Under the pieces are notes generated by a model. The model saw only the letters and a list, made by a program, of their open reading frames with translations, was not told where the DNA came from and ran no database searches. Of a stretch of DNA of 64,000 nucleotides, positions 32,901-43,501 are shown piece by piece. The translations under genes were made by a program, and so were the position numbers. Source of the DNA: Spongospora subterranea f. sp. subterranea (lineage: Eukaryota; Endomyxa: Phytomyxea; Phytomyxea; Plasmodiophorida); contig JAUGWO010000053.1 in NCBI GenBank assembly GCA_049724395.1, positions 58,056 to 122,055 on the forward strand, written 5' to 3'. The first letter of the stretch is position 1, and the number at the start of each line of letters is the position of its first letter.

Positions 32901-34403
32901 ATGAGGGCGGTCCTGCTTTTGATCGTGTTCATATTCTGCATCACTTGTGCTCTTGGCACTAACAGTAAAGCCCCTCTGAAGGCCGAGCTAATTGACCAGC
33001 GTGAAGGCGTGCGGGAGCCGTCGTTCAAACGACCTAGATTCCACCTTCAAGGCCAGTCACTTGATTCGTCATCGAGTTTTTTTGATAATTTGTATCGAAC
33101 ACCGAACCATAACAGTATTGCTGACCTGTTTCCTTCATCTTTCCGTCATGGCGATGGTTTCCCAATTCAAAGTCGAAATGCCGGGCAGACATCGCGGTCG
33201 TTTTGGAGTGGTGCATCGTCGTCCAAATCGAGTCAGTTGGCCACTGTGTCGTATCATCCCCATGGGCTTCATTCCAAAATCGCTGATCGGGCAGTGGCAC
33301 ATATGAGAACATGGTTCGATCCGCTGCTACAGCTAGTGGGGGGCAACAGCTTCAAAATCTTTACCAGTTTTGTCGCATACATCGGTTTCAAGAACATAGT
33401 CCGTCAAATGGCGTTGACATGTGCCCAAAGTCTATCTGACATTCTGCTCCCTTGTTCACGTACAGTATCAGGTGATGTACTGGGGGGACTCTTTGTCAAA
33501 ACCTTTGACGACCTTCTACAGGGAGTTTCTTTGCGAACCCCTGAAAACCTCATTGTGGAGCTCCAAATGATTCAAAGTTCATTTTTTGATAATCTGTTTC
33601 ATATTCCGATGGTCATGTCACATCAAACGCCATCTTCTCTTCCAAGTATCGCTGATCACGCATTTGCGTATATCAGAACATGGTTCTATCTACTGCAAGA
33701 GCTAACGATGTGCAACCGTGACGAAATGTTGAGCAGGGCTAACGCACACGTCGATGTCAAGAAGGTAGTCCTTTCAATGGCGTCGAAATTTTCCCAAACG
33801 CTATCTGTCATTCTGCGTCCTTGGTCACGTGTTGTGTCAGATGATTCACTGAAGATTTACTTTGCCCATATCTTCGACTCAAAACTGAAGGAAGTGATTT
33901 GGCAAACCCCCGAAAACATCACTGCGGAGCTTCAAAATATTGAAAGCTCATTTTTTGATGATTTGCCTCTACGTCCTTCGATCATGTCAGATCGTTCGCT
34001 ATCTTCTCTTTTCGATATCGCTGATCAGGCATCTGCACTTGTTAGAACTTGGTTCTATCCACTGCAAGAGCTAGCGATGCGCTCCGGTGGCGCAATTTCG
34101 AGCAGATTTGACGAATACCGCTTGGCCATGGATTCAGTTCGTAAAATGGGGACGACATCTGCCGAAATTCTATCTGACATCCTGCAGCCTTGGTCCTGTC
34201 GTGTGGTAGGCGCGTTACTGGAGCAATACTTTGTTAAAACATTTGACGCAATACTGGTGAAAGTGGTTTCGCAAGCCCCCGAAAACATCATGGTGGAGCT
34301 CCAAAATATTCGTCGTTCATTTGTTGATAATCTGCCTCTACTTCCGATGATCGCGTCGGGTTGTTCGCGTTTCTGTCTTCAAGACATCCTCGCGCTGACA
34401 TGA
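32901..34403 (+). CDS. Putative secreted protein with three 123-residue repeats
   Basis: 500 residues, single exon. ATG at 32901 starts a clear signal peptide (MRAVLLLIVFIFCITCALGT, cleavage likely after residue 19-20). Residues 25-126 are low-complexity, with EGVREPSF and a half-repeat SSFFDNL at 58-64. Three tandem repeats follow at 127-249, 250-372 and 373-490. Each begins IADxAxAxxRTWF, has an amphipathic core (for example MASKFSQTLSVILRPWSRVV), then a FVKTFD-like block, a T/APEN box (213, 337, 459) and a SSFFDNL-like end. Repeats are diverged (roughly 35-40% identical), so the triplication is old. No transmembrane segment follows the signal. No known domain is recognised; the repeats look all-helical. 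A broken paralogue lies at 20255. Secretion is predicted; an effector or surface role is only a guess. AATAAA follows the stop by 15 bp. Confidence 0.8.
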   Translation: MRAVLLLIVFIFCITCALGTNSKAPLKAELIDQREGVREPSFKRPRFHLQGQSLDSSSSFFDNLYRTPNHNSIADLFPSSFRHGDGFPIQSRNAGQTSRSFWSGASSSKSSQLATVSYHPHGLHSKIADRAVAHMRTWFDPLLQLVGGNSFKIFTSFVAYIGFKNIVRQMALTCAQSLSDILLPCSRTVSGDVLGGLFVKTFDDLLQGVSLRTPENLIVELQMIQSSFFDNLFHIPMVMSHQTPSSLPSIADHAFAYIRTWFYLLQELTMCNRDEMLSRANAHVDVKKVVLSMASKFSQTLSVILRPWSRVVSDDSLKIYFAHIFDSKLKEVIWQTPENITAELQNIESSFFDDLPLRPSIMSDRSLSSLFDIADQASALVRTWFYPLQELAMRSGGAISSRFDEYRLAMDSVRKMGTTSAEILSDILQPWSCRVVGALLEQYFVKTFDAILVKVVSQAPENIMVELQNIRRSFVDNLPLLPMIASGCSRFCLQDILALT

Positions 34404-34462
34404 TATTGAGAAATACAATAAACATGTTTAGTCAATGTAGTAGTTTTCGGATTTTATTGGCC

Positions 34463-34640
34463 CTGCAGATTATTGCACATTTATCTGGTTAAATACTTTC
34501 GTTTGACTAGAGGCTTAGATCGAGACAAATTGGCATTCGAATCCTGATTTGATGTTGAGCACCTACGCCTTTCTGGGATTCAATTCATAGATTGACCTCT
34601 TAGAAAGGTGATGCAATAATCGGGGTTTCTCTCGAACCAT
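34463..34640. repeat. 3' flank of the secreted repeat gene, shared with the relic locus
   Basis: Matches 20871-20990 in the same direction; a short piece (GCCTTTCTGGGATTCAATTC) also resembles 19249-19268. It is non-coding as far as can be seen. Confidence 0.55.
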
Positions 34641-34899
34641 CAAGCTACTCTGAATCAATCAAGAGCGGAGTACACAAGTAATGCGTTCAAGAGCATGTTC
34701 CGACAAAAAGTTCCGGAAAACATATACTGACCAGGAGCGTCAAGAAATTCAAAATTAACAGCCCACAATGCTGGTGAGTTCCAAGCCGAGAAAGGCTTTA
34801 CAACAGGACCAAAGAATAAAGCGTTCTATCCGGATAATGTTCGAGATACACGGCAATGATTTATTTTCACATGGAAAGAATTGGTAGACGTTTCCCGGC

Positions 34900-36005
34900 A
34901 AGATACAAAGTGGCAGCGGTATAAACTGTCTCAAGGTGGACCTTCTGGTCTTGGTTGAAGAGGTCCCCGTTGTCAAGAGGAACCTTCCCAAGTCCCTCGT
35001 TTGCGAGGAGTATTCCAAGCACTGCTTTTTTTGCATGAATCCAGTCCAGGAACCAAACAATCGAGAACAAAGCACAGAAGACTGCCTGACAATCGCTTGC
35101 ATGAGAAAATCCTGCGTCAAAAAGAAGTGGCAGCAAGCAATAGTAACACAGCACACAATCGAACGTATCGAGAACAGGAAACGGAAAATGCAGAAATTAG
35201 ACACCCACTAAATCATGTTTAAAAGCACAAGCACAAATACTTACTTGAAATGGCAAAAAAAAAGCTAATAAGGACAACACGGAAACAGCAAGTGGAAGTT
35301 GTTCAAAAAGTCTGATCCGCAAACAAACAAAAAGCTCAGTATCTCCCCAATTCGCACCAACACTACAGTTGAAGAAGCAAACATCATCGCCGAAAAATTC
35401 AATTCCGTCTACAGCCCACTCGATCTTGAGCAATCCAACACTGAAAGAACAATGTACAATGAATAGGTCAGCGACCTGAAACGGCGAAGGGCTTTAATGC
35501 CATCCACCTCCTGTCACAAAAAGAGAGCTGGACAGAGCAGCGACAAAGGCAAAATTTAGGGCAGCTCCTGGAATAGATGGAATTTCAACAAGCTCCTCAA
35601 CTATATATGTGCAATCGACAAAAGAGCAGACAGCATCAGACAAGCGATTAACAATGACATCATTGTGAAAGGATTGTTCCCAGATAGTTTTAATATGACA
35701 AATTTATCTCGTTATGAAATTAAAACCTGGCCGTGATTACCGCCCGATATCCCTATTGGCTTCTCTGACAAAGTTAGTTGAGAGTATCATTGAACTTTGA
35801 CTTCGCCAGCAAACAGAAAAGCACATTCCGAAGATTCATTCGGGCTGCAGACCAGCTTGCAGCCCCTTCCATGCGTTGCTTTAGACTTCTGCTCAATTCA
35901 GCCATCGCTGTCGCATCAGAAATCGATTTGCTGTGGTCCTATACGACTACATGAAAGCTTACAAAGACCACTTTGATAGAACAATTGAATCGAATAGGGA
36001 ATAGA
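34900..36005 (+). pseudogene. LINE (non-LTR) reverse transcriptase relic
   Basis: Plus-strand frames carry the linker and RT start of a LINE ORF2. KWKLFKKSDPQTNKKLSISP is followed by NIIAEKFNSVYSPLDLE (the usual A..IAExF..vYs lead-in). Then RAAPGIDGIS (the aPGpDgi motif of RT), KPGRDYRPISLLASLTKLVE with SIIELRLRQQTEKHIPKIHS and GCRP (the YRPISL and Q/S-GFR motifs), and VVLYDYMKAYKDHFD in place of the first catalytic block (LD...AFD), whose Asp is retained in a different context. Frames change several times and the FADD motif, endonuclease and 3' end are not found. Orientation and order are clear; the clade is not. Confidence 0.65.
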
Positions 36006-36009
36006 GAAA

Positions 36010-37490
36010 TATAAAACCCTTTTCATTGATAACTGGTTAACGAACCGAATGTACGAGGAGCATTTCGAATTGTGCAGTCATCACAGTATGAGCAGAATAA
36101 TGGATTTTACAAAGATCCAGTATTAGTGTTCTGCTGTGAATCTATGATGAATAAATGGATGTAATGATTTTAGTTGGTACCAACCCACCCATTGTTTCTA
36201 GATAAATGAAATGTACCAGCCCAAACATGCTGCTATAGAAATCTCAATTGGATGTCGGTCGAACAAATGCAGGCGTTTTCTTGTGGATAAAGCATTGTCA
36301 TTTTCCATTATGTTGAATTGTGTGACAAGTATTCTTGCATCGTGTTGTTTCGAAATCGTTGGTCAATTCGATTGTATCTACGTTTAATTCTGATGACACA
36401 GGTCTGGTATGGTAATACTGGTGTATTATTATTTTCAAGGCGTACGATAATCGTTTTCGCAGCAGTATCCAATACCAGATTAGCATTGGACGTCGACACA
36501 ATCGCATTGACCAAAGCTATTTGAATCGTATTTGCACTGGCGGCCAAGATGGATCTGGCTATAAACCAGATGGACGGAAAGACAGCGTCCCTCAAAAGCG
36601 AATTGACCACAGAATTACTCGTGACGAACAATGCAAACGTTCCAAGCATATCAGAGTGAAATGTCATTATGTTCGTGAATTATTGTTGAAATAGTTCTTA
36701 CATTTATTCGTATCGCAAGCAAGGTTAACCCAGCAGATGGATTATCAAAATTTCCAGCCAAGGAAGCGTTACCGGTTGTTTTCAATGCAACCGATTAAAT
36801 AGGCGCCACGATTGGGCGGCTGATTGATGGAATCGGGTCAGCAATATTTCGGGCCCATCGGCTGATCACCGGTGGATAATGACCCGCAATAAAAGGATCG
36901 AGAGATCATTCTGCAAAACTGTCGATTTCGTAACAAGTTATACGAACGGCAAAAAAAGGGGGCGCTGCTGCCCTTATTTGTTATATAAACACCAAATGTG
37001 AAGCGGCACATTACACTGCTGGAGAGTTCGCAAATCACAATGAGTCGCAAAATCACCTCGAATTAAGCCGAGATAATTGCATTACATGCTGGTTCAGAAC
37101 TGGCCATAGATAAGAAATTAAAAAACAGAACGATCCACATAATGACAGACTCGTTATCATGGGTAAGTCAAATCCAATCATTACCTATCGACTGACTGCT
37201 AGCGAAATTATCCCGCCGAATTAGATTCACATTCACTACATTCCAAGTCATGTCCACCAAAAAAGTGACACATCTGACAATGACAACGAAATAGAGCATG
37301 GACCATTTCTGTCATTCTTTAAACTTCAACTTAAGAAATACGAAAGAGGTCAATTAAAACAGTACCTGAAAGAAGGCGAACGTCAAACGCAGTCACTTCC
37401 CAAACTAACCCAGATAAAGACCCGTTTCGCAAACTACAGTACCAGTGAATCCACGCCACACATGCTAATTAACAGAGCACGAGATGGACA
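36010..37490. other. AT-rich, no gene supported
   Basis: The stretch holds one minus-strand ORF of 119 codons (36667-36308, begins MTFHSDMLGTFALFVTSNSV) with no recognised domain. A sequence around 36173-36190 (TTTTAGTTGGTACCAACCCA) recurs near 41189-41221 with an insertion. Nothing else could be assigned. Confidence 0.4.
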
Positions 37491-37494
37491 TAGC

Positions 37495-38051
37495 TGTCAT
37501 GATTCACTGCATGACTCACAACCGAACAATGTTCCGGTATCGTTCATTATAATAAACCATTGAGAAATATTGCTTCTTGCTCCAACAACTAGTTCGCCAG
37601 TCGGCCCTGGCACATTCCTCCATCAATCCCTGACATTATTTTTCTGCGTCCTAGTTTAAAACAAGACACCCGAACTAGTTCCTGTTGGAATCCTCATTAT
37701 CCGATTCCGTCAGGCAATTTCGCATTACCCAATCTCACCAGACCTCCATTCTCTGGTTTCGTCGGTCTTGAATTATCCGGGTCGCCCGTCCTGTAGTGTC
37801 CGGTCTCGTCCGAGCCACATTTTCGGGTTGTGCCTGTCCCCCCGTGTCTGTCGCTCCGATTTTCTGCCGCCAGAGGCGTTTGACATCCGCCTGGTAAAGA
37901 GGAGGGTGATGTCATGATTTACTGCATGACTCACAACAGAAGCATGGTCCGGCATCGTTTATTACAATAAACCTTTCAAAAATATTGCTTCTTGTTCCAA
38001 CCGCTAGTTCGCCTGTCGGCCCTAACACATTTCTCCATCAATCCCTGTGAC
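37495..38051 (+). mobile_element. Old TRIM-like element (short LTR pair, no coding)
   Basis: Two direct repeats of about 141 bp (37495-37635 and 37910-38051), roughly 80-85% identical by eye, both begin TGTCATGATT. The first ends CCCTGACA, so it has matching TGTCA...TGACA ends. A purine tract (AAAGAGGAGGGTGA) lies directly before the second repeat, as expected for a polypurine tract. The 274-bp interior has no coding capacity. No target duplication is left, consistent with age. The family differs in sequence from the young TRIM at 42924. Confidence 0.65.
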
Positions 38052-38059
38052 GCATTCGA

Positions 38060-39060
38060 GTTAAAACGCTTTGATTACGTATCAGTAAGATGCTCGCCGA
38101 CAACAGAACGGCGAGAATTAGACTCGGATCGGAAAGATATCTTGCACAACTAATCAGTGATAACTGATTAATGCGAGTGATGTTTATTACGTACAACTTC
38201 ACCATGACCGGAATGCGCGGTAGGAGTGGGGCCCGCTCCACAATCCCTGACAATAGCAGATGCAGACACCACCTCAGCAACAATTGGAATGGAAGACACG
38301 AACAAGTACAGGCACTGCGACAAACATCCCGAAACAATCGAACATTAGGTTTACAAGGCGAAATTTTTAAAGCCGACTCAAGAAATGCAGACGACTCAAC
38401 ACGACGCTCCCGGTAACTAAGTTCAACACACCAATTTGGAGCCATGAAAAGGACATGACAAAAATTTAGCGCAAAGCTAAAAAAGCAGACTGCTTTATCT
38501 AGGTGCGATTAGTCTTTATTGAGTCTGACCATATGGCCCTAATTATTGTGAGAGAGGGTGATGCCTGACAGCAAACTCGAAACTCTGGATAGGCAATGTA
38601 ATCGGGTGGGGGCAGGTCCCCTTCGGTATGGTCGTAGGACAGGTTATGTTGCTGAATCCAGCTGGTCTAATAGCTTCATTTACTGGATACCCAAGCTACT
38701 TGTAGCAACCAGGCGGAAGTAGGAAAACCTGGTAGTACACAGGCTTACTCAACCCATAAGAACCCTCGAGCCTGTGTATACCATACCATACCATCTTTTT
38801 CAAAAATTTCACATTGTGGAAACCGACAGCATTAACAAAGGAGCGTTGGATTCCGCTCTATGTGTTAGAACAACAAGAGCAAGTGATCCACCCCAATCCA
38901 GATTGATGATCTGAGTCAACATTTTTGTGAATTGACAATAATACCGGACCCAGCTCGACAAAAGCTTGGAAGTTTCACAGTGATTTGAAATCCGTATTGT
39001 GAACCAAATAAGCAGATGAAAATTTACCGATCCGTAGAGGCGGTAATGGACAACCATCGC
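38060..39060. other. No gene supported; short TACCA/ATACC tail
   Basis: A minus-strand ORF (38445-38038, 135 codons) has hydrophobic parts but no recognised domain. At 38772-38794 a short (ATACC)n run ends a moderately GC-rich segment of about 250 bp. Such a tail would suit the 3' end of a SINE or LINE, but no other sign of one was found. Confidence 0.35.
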
Positions 39061-39072
39061 AGTTTATTTCGG

Positions 39073-40716
39073 TTATATCTTGGTCAAATACAAGATGAAG
39101 GATTGTTTTGCTTTCTCCAACACAAACCCGTTCTCTTCAAACATCTTTGCAAATCGTGGCGATATCTTGAGAGAAAACAAGTCACCGTGTCCCGCTCCCA
39201 GTGCCAAGACCCGATTCTGATATATCTTCACTTTCCTGCCCGTTTCGTTTAATGTATTGATCAGCTGCTCGACTAACTGAACCTGCATCGAGTCGGAAAA
39301 ACTGAAACACATGCTGCGATGAATGGCGATCTGGTCTTTGATGTAAATCAATGCCAAAATATCGTGCCAATTGCTTACAAAAGCTTTCAGACGCTCCTTG
39401 TAAAGATCCCACAAATATTGAGCTAAAAGTGATGACTTGTTTGTGGAGAGAGACTTTGTTTGATCGGATAGTGCCTCCGTGACGTGGAGTTTTAACCTTT
39501 CGATGATGCTATCATTCTTGTTGTCGATGCAATTAGTTGCGATTTCAGCGACAACTTTGTCAAGAACGTCTTGACAATGACCTTGATTTAATTGCAAAGC
39601 TTTGACAATGTATAATGTTGGACCAATCAACCCGTTCAAAAATATCTCCTCACGCGTAGTTGAGTTGGGATCAAGTAAAATCTTTTTGAAAATTTCTGCA
39701 TGATGCCACTTCAACACAGCGTTGGGCTCGGCAAGAATCGCCCATTCCGTCATCGTCGGAATATCATCGATATGACTGCGGGAAACTGTAACAACAGCTG
39801 CGTGAAGTTTGGAGTAAAACAAGGGTCCCGCATTTGTCGGAACCACAGGTGCTGCGGCTTTGATATTTTCTTGAAGCACGGGAAAGTACTCACGATACTG
39901 CGATCGATGTGAATCAACACAGAATATATCTCGCAACCATTCGACCGCAACGGGTGGGTCCCAGAGTAGAAACAGATGCAGCGGGTAAAGGAAGAAACGT
40001 GACACACCAATAATTTTGTCATGGATAACTTCCCAGCCATCATTACTGAGAATTGTACTTTTCAACTGCAGCAGATATCGATTGTTTAAAGCTGAAGTGA
40101 GTGTCGCAATAAATAATGGAGCAAAAGCTTCGAAAGAGTCTCTGTCCGAACGCTCAGCAAAAGCTTCGAAAGAGTCCCTGTCCGAACGCTCAGAATCAAG
40201 AGACCATTGAGAATTGAGGGACAACTCCAATGAGAGGGGATGTGCAGAGTTGGCAGGAACTAACGGAGGTAATATGGCATCAGAATTGTGACCATTGTTC
40301 GCACCATCAGGACTTAAAGGAAATAGTGTGGATATTTTTGGTTGATTATTCCATTTCACTATTGCATTATCAACGTGGCAAATCGATTGAGAATTCAGAG
40401 ACAATTTCAATCCCAAACAATCGGAAGATTGGGGAGGATCTATCCCAGACAATGAGGCATATGAGGATGGGGGATTGCTTGATGATGAGGCACAATAAGC
40501 GAATTCAGGAACAGCTGACGAGCTTCCAGGTGGTAGATCAATACTGGCCGAACATATTGATAGTCGTCGGTTCAGAAGTCCCTGCTCGATGAAAGACGGT
40601 GACGCAACGCCTTTCTCACCAAAAGGAGATATTTTTTCCCTTATCGGTCGATGACGAAGTGGCCCAGCGCTTACAGCACTAGCTATGCAGAATATGGATA
40701 TCATCACGAATACCAT
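39073..40716 (-). CDS. Putative secreted protein, 547 residues, no known domain
   Basis: Single exon from ATG at 40716. The N-terminus MVFVMISIFCIASAVSAGPL is a clear signal peptide (cleavage near residue 17). Residues 20-45 include EKGVASPSF, similar in place and sequence to EGVREPSF in the other secreted gene, which hints at a shared N-terminal module. Residues 45-190 are Ser/Pro-rich, with LKLSLNSQS and LELSLNSQW as a spaced duplicate. A 12-residue unit (ERSDRDSFEAFA) is repeated in tandem by a 36-bp duplication at about 40127-40198. The C-terminal 350 residues look folded and helical (for example AVEWLRDIFCVDSHRSQYRE, IERLKLHVTEALSDQTKSLS). No transmembrane segment or catalytic motif is visible. 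The reading frame is intact, unlike the surrounding DNA. Secretion is predicted; function is unknown. Confidence 0.75.
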   Translation of the reverse strand: MVFVMISIFCIASAVSAGPLRHRPIREKISPFGEKGVASPSFIEQGLLNRRLSICSASIDLPPGSSSAVPEFAYCASSSSNPPSSYASLSGIDPPQSSDCLGLKLSLNSQSICHVDNAIVKWNNQPKISTLFPLSPDGANNGHNSDAILPPLVPANSAHPLSLELSLNSQWSLDSERSDRDSFEAFAERSDRDSFEAFAPLFIATLTSALNNRYLLQLKSTILSNDGWEVIHDKIIGVSRFFLYPLHLFLLWDPPVAVEWLRDIFCVDSHRSQYREYFPVLQENIKAAAPVVPTNAGPLFYSKLHAAVVTVSRSHIDDIPTMTEWAILAEPNAVLKWHHAEIFKKILLDPNSTTREEIFLNGLIGPTLYIVKALQLNQGHCQDVLDKVVAEIATNCIDNKNDSIIERLKLHVTEALSDQTKSLSTNKSSLLAQYLWDLYKERLKAFVSNWHDILALIYIKDQIAIHRSMCFSFSDSMQVQLVEQLINTLNETGRKVKIYQNRVLALGAGHGDLFSLKISPRFAKMFEENGFVLEKAKQSFILYLTKI

Positions 40717-41430
40717 CGTCGTCGGAAATGGGGAGAACTCCTTGGCTTTGTCAGGTCCGTATTACGGACCAAAACAACTTATCCGACAGAGCCGACTCAT
40801 TCAACAGTCGACTGATTCACCACGGACATCAAAGGGCCACGCGTTTCAGCTGTCGATTAATGGCCCTGGATGTTGATATCCATCGACCTGTATTTACATA
40901 GGCAGCGAACAATGACCAAACTATGCACTGAAAAGGGTAACCTGAACCAATACCCCAATCTTTTTAGCTGTCCTGTAAAAAGGATCGGAAAGACAAAGCC
41001 ACTCCAAACACCTGGGGTGAACGAATTGCACAGTATCCCTCAAACGGATGCCTGTGATCACATTCACTGAACTGAACAGGAACCCAGGAACAGTACCTCT
41101 GAATAGGCAAGAGAAACGAAGTAAGCAAACTATAGAAAACACAAAATGCAACAAAAGAGTAGCACACAATATGCATGGGCTGTATTGATTTTTTAGTTGG
41201 TACCAAGTAGTACCAACCCACGCACCTTTTCTATTTTTGATGTAATGAACGGTCGCGATCAACTGACAATTCCGTGACTGTGCGCTGCCTTGACGTTTTG
41301 ATTGTTGGTGAGGGACTACGATCGCCCGAACTTCGCATTTTCGATTAGCTCGTGGCAAGATGAAGAAGAAAATGTTTCAATTTTTTGATTTGTCGCAATA
41401 TTGACGGAGTAGATTCTTTTTATAGATACA

Positions 41431-42731
41431 TGTTAGGAACACTCCCATATATTCCTAAAGTTCGCGGCTCCGCCGCAGTTTCCGACAAGAATGACCTCTG
41501 GCTGGTCATTCTTGTCAACTCCTTGCATAGTCTGTATTAATACACTTCGGATTATTACAACGGATCTGGTTCCTCCTAACAGTTTGACAAGAATTATCTT
41601 CACGGTTTACGCCCCACTTTCAAGACCATCTTCACGGTTTACGCATCGCTTTCATCCGATCTGCTCTCTAGCCGCGAGCGATCTGAGTCAGTTCCAGCCA
41701 GGCCGCACGACCATAGAGGTTTCCAGGTACCGACGGAACCTCCCCAGTTTGCTCAACCTTTGACGCCGGAGATCCAAGCGGTACTACAGGCAGCGGTCTC
41801 TCAGCAACAGCAACAGTTCCAACGACAGTTGCAGGAATTGTCGCAGCACTAGCAGCAGCGGCTGACCTTGCCAGAACTTAAAGTCCGCCTCCCAGATCCT
41901 TTCGACGGTTCCCGATCCACCCTGCGAGGTTTTATCAACCAAATATCAATGGTCATCACCCGTAAACCCAGGACATACGGCACGGATTCCGACAAGGTGA
42001 TGTTGGTTGGCGACCTTCTCTCAGGAAACGCTTTGCTGTGGTTCTCACCAATTTTTGAGCGACGGGATCCGTTGCTCCAGGATTTTGTCAGATTCATTGA
42101 CGCGTTACGGGCACGGTTTGAGGATCCGAACAAAGCAGTTACAGCCGCACGACGATTGGAGGCGCTGCGCCAAGGTCGCCGCCCAGTCGCCACGTATGCC
42201 AGCGAGTTTCAGCTGCTGGTCACCGACGCAGGTTGGGACGGCGCTGCGACGCTACATCAGTTCCGAAAGGGGCTCAACGAGGATGTGAAAGATCTGCTGT
42301 TGACATGGCCGGAGCAAGCCGACTTGCTCGCCCTAATCATGACGGCCATCAGATGCGGCGATCTCCTTTTTGAACGCGCCCAGGAGCGTCGAGGTCATTG
42401 GCAAGTACACCCACAGCGCCACCCCGAGGTCGATTCTGGGTCCGACTCCATGATGGTCGATTCGTTCAGAACCACCGGCCGCCCGCGACTGGATGAGTCG
42501 GAACGAACACGCCGCCGGGAACACAATTTGTGCAGATATTGTGGAGATGCTGGCCACTTTACCGTAGCCTGCCCCCTATTGGCGAACCGAAACCGTTTTT
42601 CATCCAATACATCATCATTTTCGACCTATAATGCTGAGCCACCTCTCCGAGTAGCATCGTCATGTGTGGATAACTCGTGCGAGACATTATTCAGTTCCCT
42701 TATTATGGCACCAATCCCAATCCACCCAACT
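41431..42731 (+). mobile_element. Ty3-type retroelement 1: 5' LTR and gag, truncated by a second element
   Basis: A candidate LTR (41431-41581, TGTTAGGAAC...TCCTAACA with matching inverted ends) is followed by a gag reading frame to about 42730. After that the sequence changes abruptly to TGTCAGGAATATTCC, the start of a second LTR-like block. Protease, RT and integrase of this element are not found in the same orientation nearby. So the element is a 5' fragment interrupted by insertion. Confidence 0.65.
41760..42731 (+). pseudogene. Ty3/gypsy Gag with CCHC zinc knuckle
   Basis: Capsid/nucleocapsid protein of a Ty3-type retroelement. A Gln-rich lead (AVSQQQQQFQRQLQELSQH) is followed by an in-frame TAG at 41850-41852. 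Then comes the Retrotrans_gag domain (LPELKVRLPDPFDGSRSTLR, ALLWFSPIFE, FRKGLNEDVKDLL) and a CRYCGDAGHFTVAC knuckle near 42530-42575. The stop codon would cut off the Gln-rich N-terminus; apart from it the frame is open for 297 codons. It ends at the junction with the second element. The core Gag fold looks complete. Confidence 0.75.
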
Positions 42732-42923
42732 TGTCAGGAATATTCCAGGCAATATTCCTGACAGTACGGCGTGCGGAGTCCGAAGCTAGGTCATTCCGGA
42801 TTACCTCTTTGATAAAGAAGCTTTGCGCTGGTCTGTTGATCGTCATCAGCAATTCGGGTTCCTTTGTCGGGGTGTTCGTAACAGCCGTTCTCAGCAATCT
42901 GTTTCTGTCCGAAGGGGCTCCTG

Positions 42924-43417
42924 TGTCATGATCCAAAAGTCTTAAGGTATATAAGGACCCGAGAATGATGGCCTGGTGCCATCATAGTACCTTTTGGGTC
43001 AGTTGGTAACTGTGTATCTCGGGCGCAGTTCCTAACAGTATGATGGCTATCAAGGTCGCGTGTTCGATTCCTCTAATGTTCACAGCATTTTTGGGGTCGC
43101 TCGCGGCTTACATGTAACCGGCATGGGGGTTGCCAGCATTTATATACCTTTCGTGGGCTGACTTCCCCGCCTGACTGGAGTTCTTCGTCTCTCTCCTCCT
43201 TGTTCGTCTCTCTTCTCTTTGTTCGCTCACCAGTCAGAGGATAATCTAGGAAGTCGCACGGGGGCTGGAAGGTCATGGGGGTCGCTCCTAAACAGGGGGA
43301 TACTGTCATGATCCAAAAGTCTTAAGGTATATAAGGACCCGAGAATGATGGCCTGGTGCCATCATAGTACCTTTTGGGTCAGTTGGTAACTGTGTATCTC
43401 GGGCGCAGTTCCTAACA
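42924..43417 (+). mobile_element. TRIM (terminal-repeat retrotransposon in miniature), young and complete
   Basis: Two LTRs of 114 bp (42924-43037 and 43304-43417) are identical at every base. Each runs from TGTCATGATCC to CAGTTCCTAACA. The 266-bp interior has no coding capacity, starts with TGG-containing sequence suitable for a primer site (43043) and ends with a purine-rich AAACAGGGGGATAC just before the 3' LTR. TCCTG flanks both ends, a perfect 5-bp target duplication. The whole element is 494 bp. Identity of the LTRs means recent insertion. It must be moved by proteins made elsewhere. Confidence 0.9.
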
Positions 43418-43501
43418 TCCTGGAGTGGTTCCATTGTGTCCCCTGCCTCAGTCTTCCTTGTTCTGGTATTGGGTTCTTTTTCTTTTTTTTATTCCGCTAC
43501 C

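Noticed and set aside
36308-36667. 119-codon minus-strand ORF as a gene
   Set aside because: No homology, no intron or promoter signs, and it lies in AT-rich DNA where such ORFs arise by chance.
42990-43085. tRNA-like A box (GGGTCAGTTGGTAAC) and B box (GTTCGATTCC) around the first TRIM LTR
   Set aside because: The boxes are separated by the LTR end and too far apart for a tRNA, no cloverleaf can be formed, and the A-box part is also present in the second LTR without a B box.
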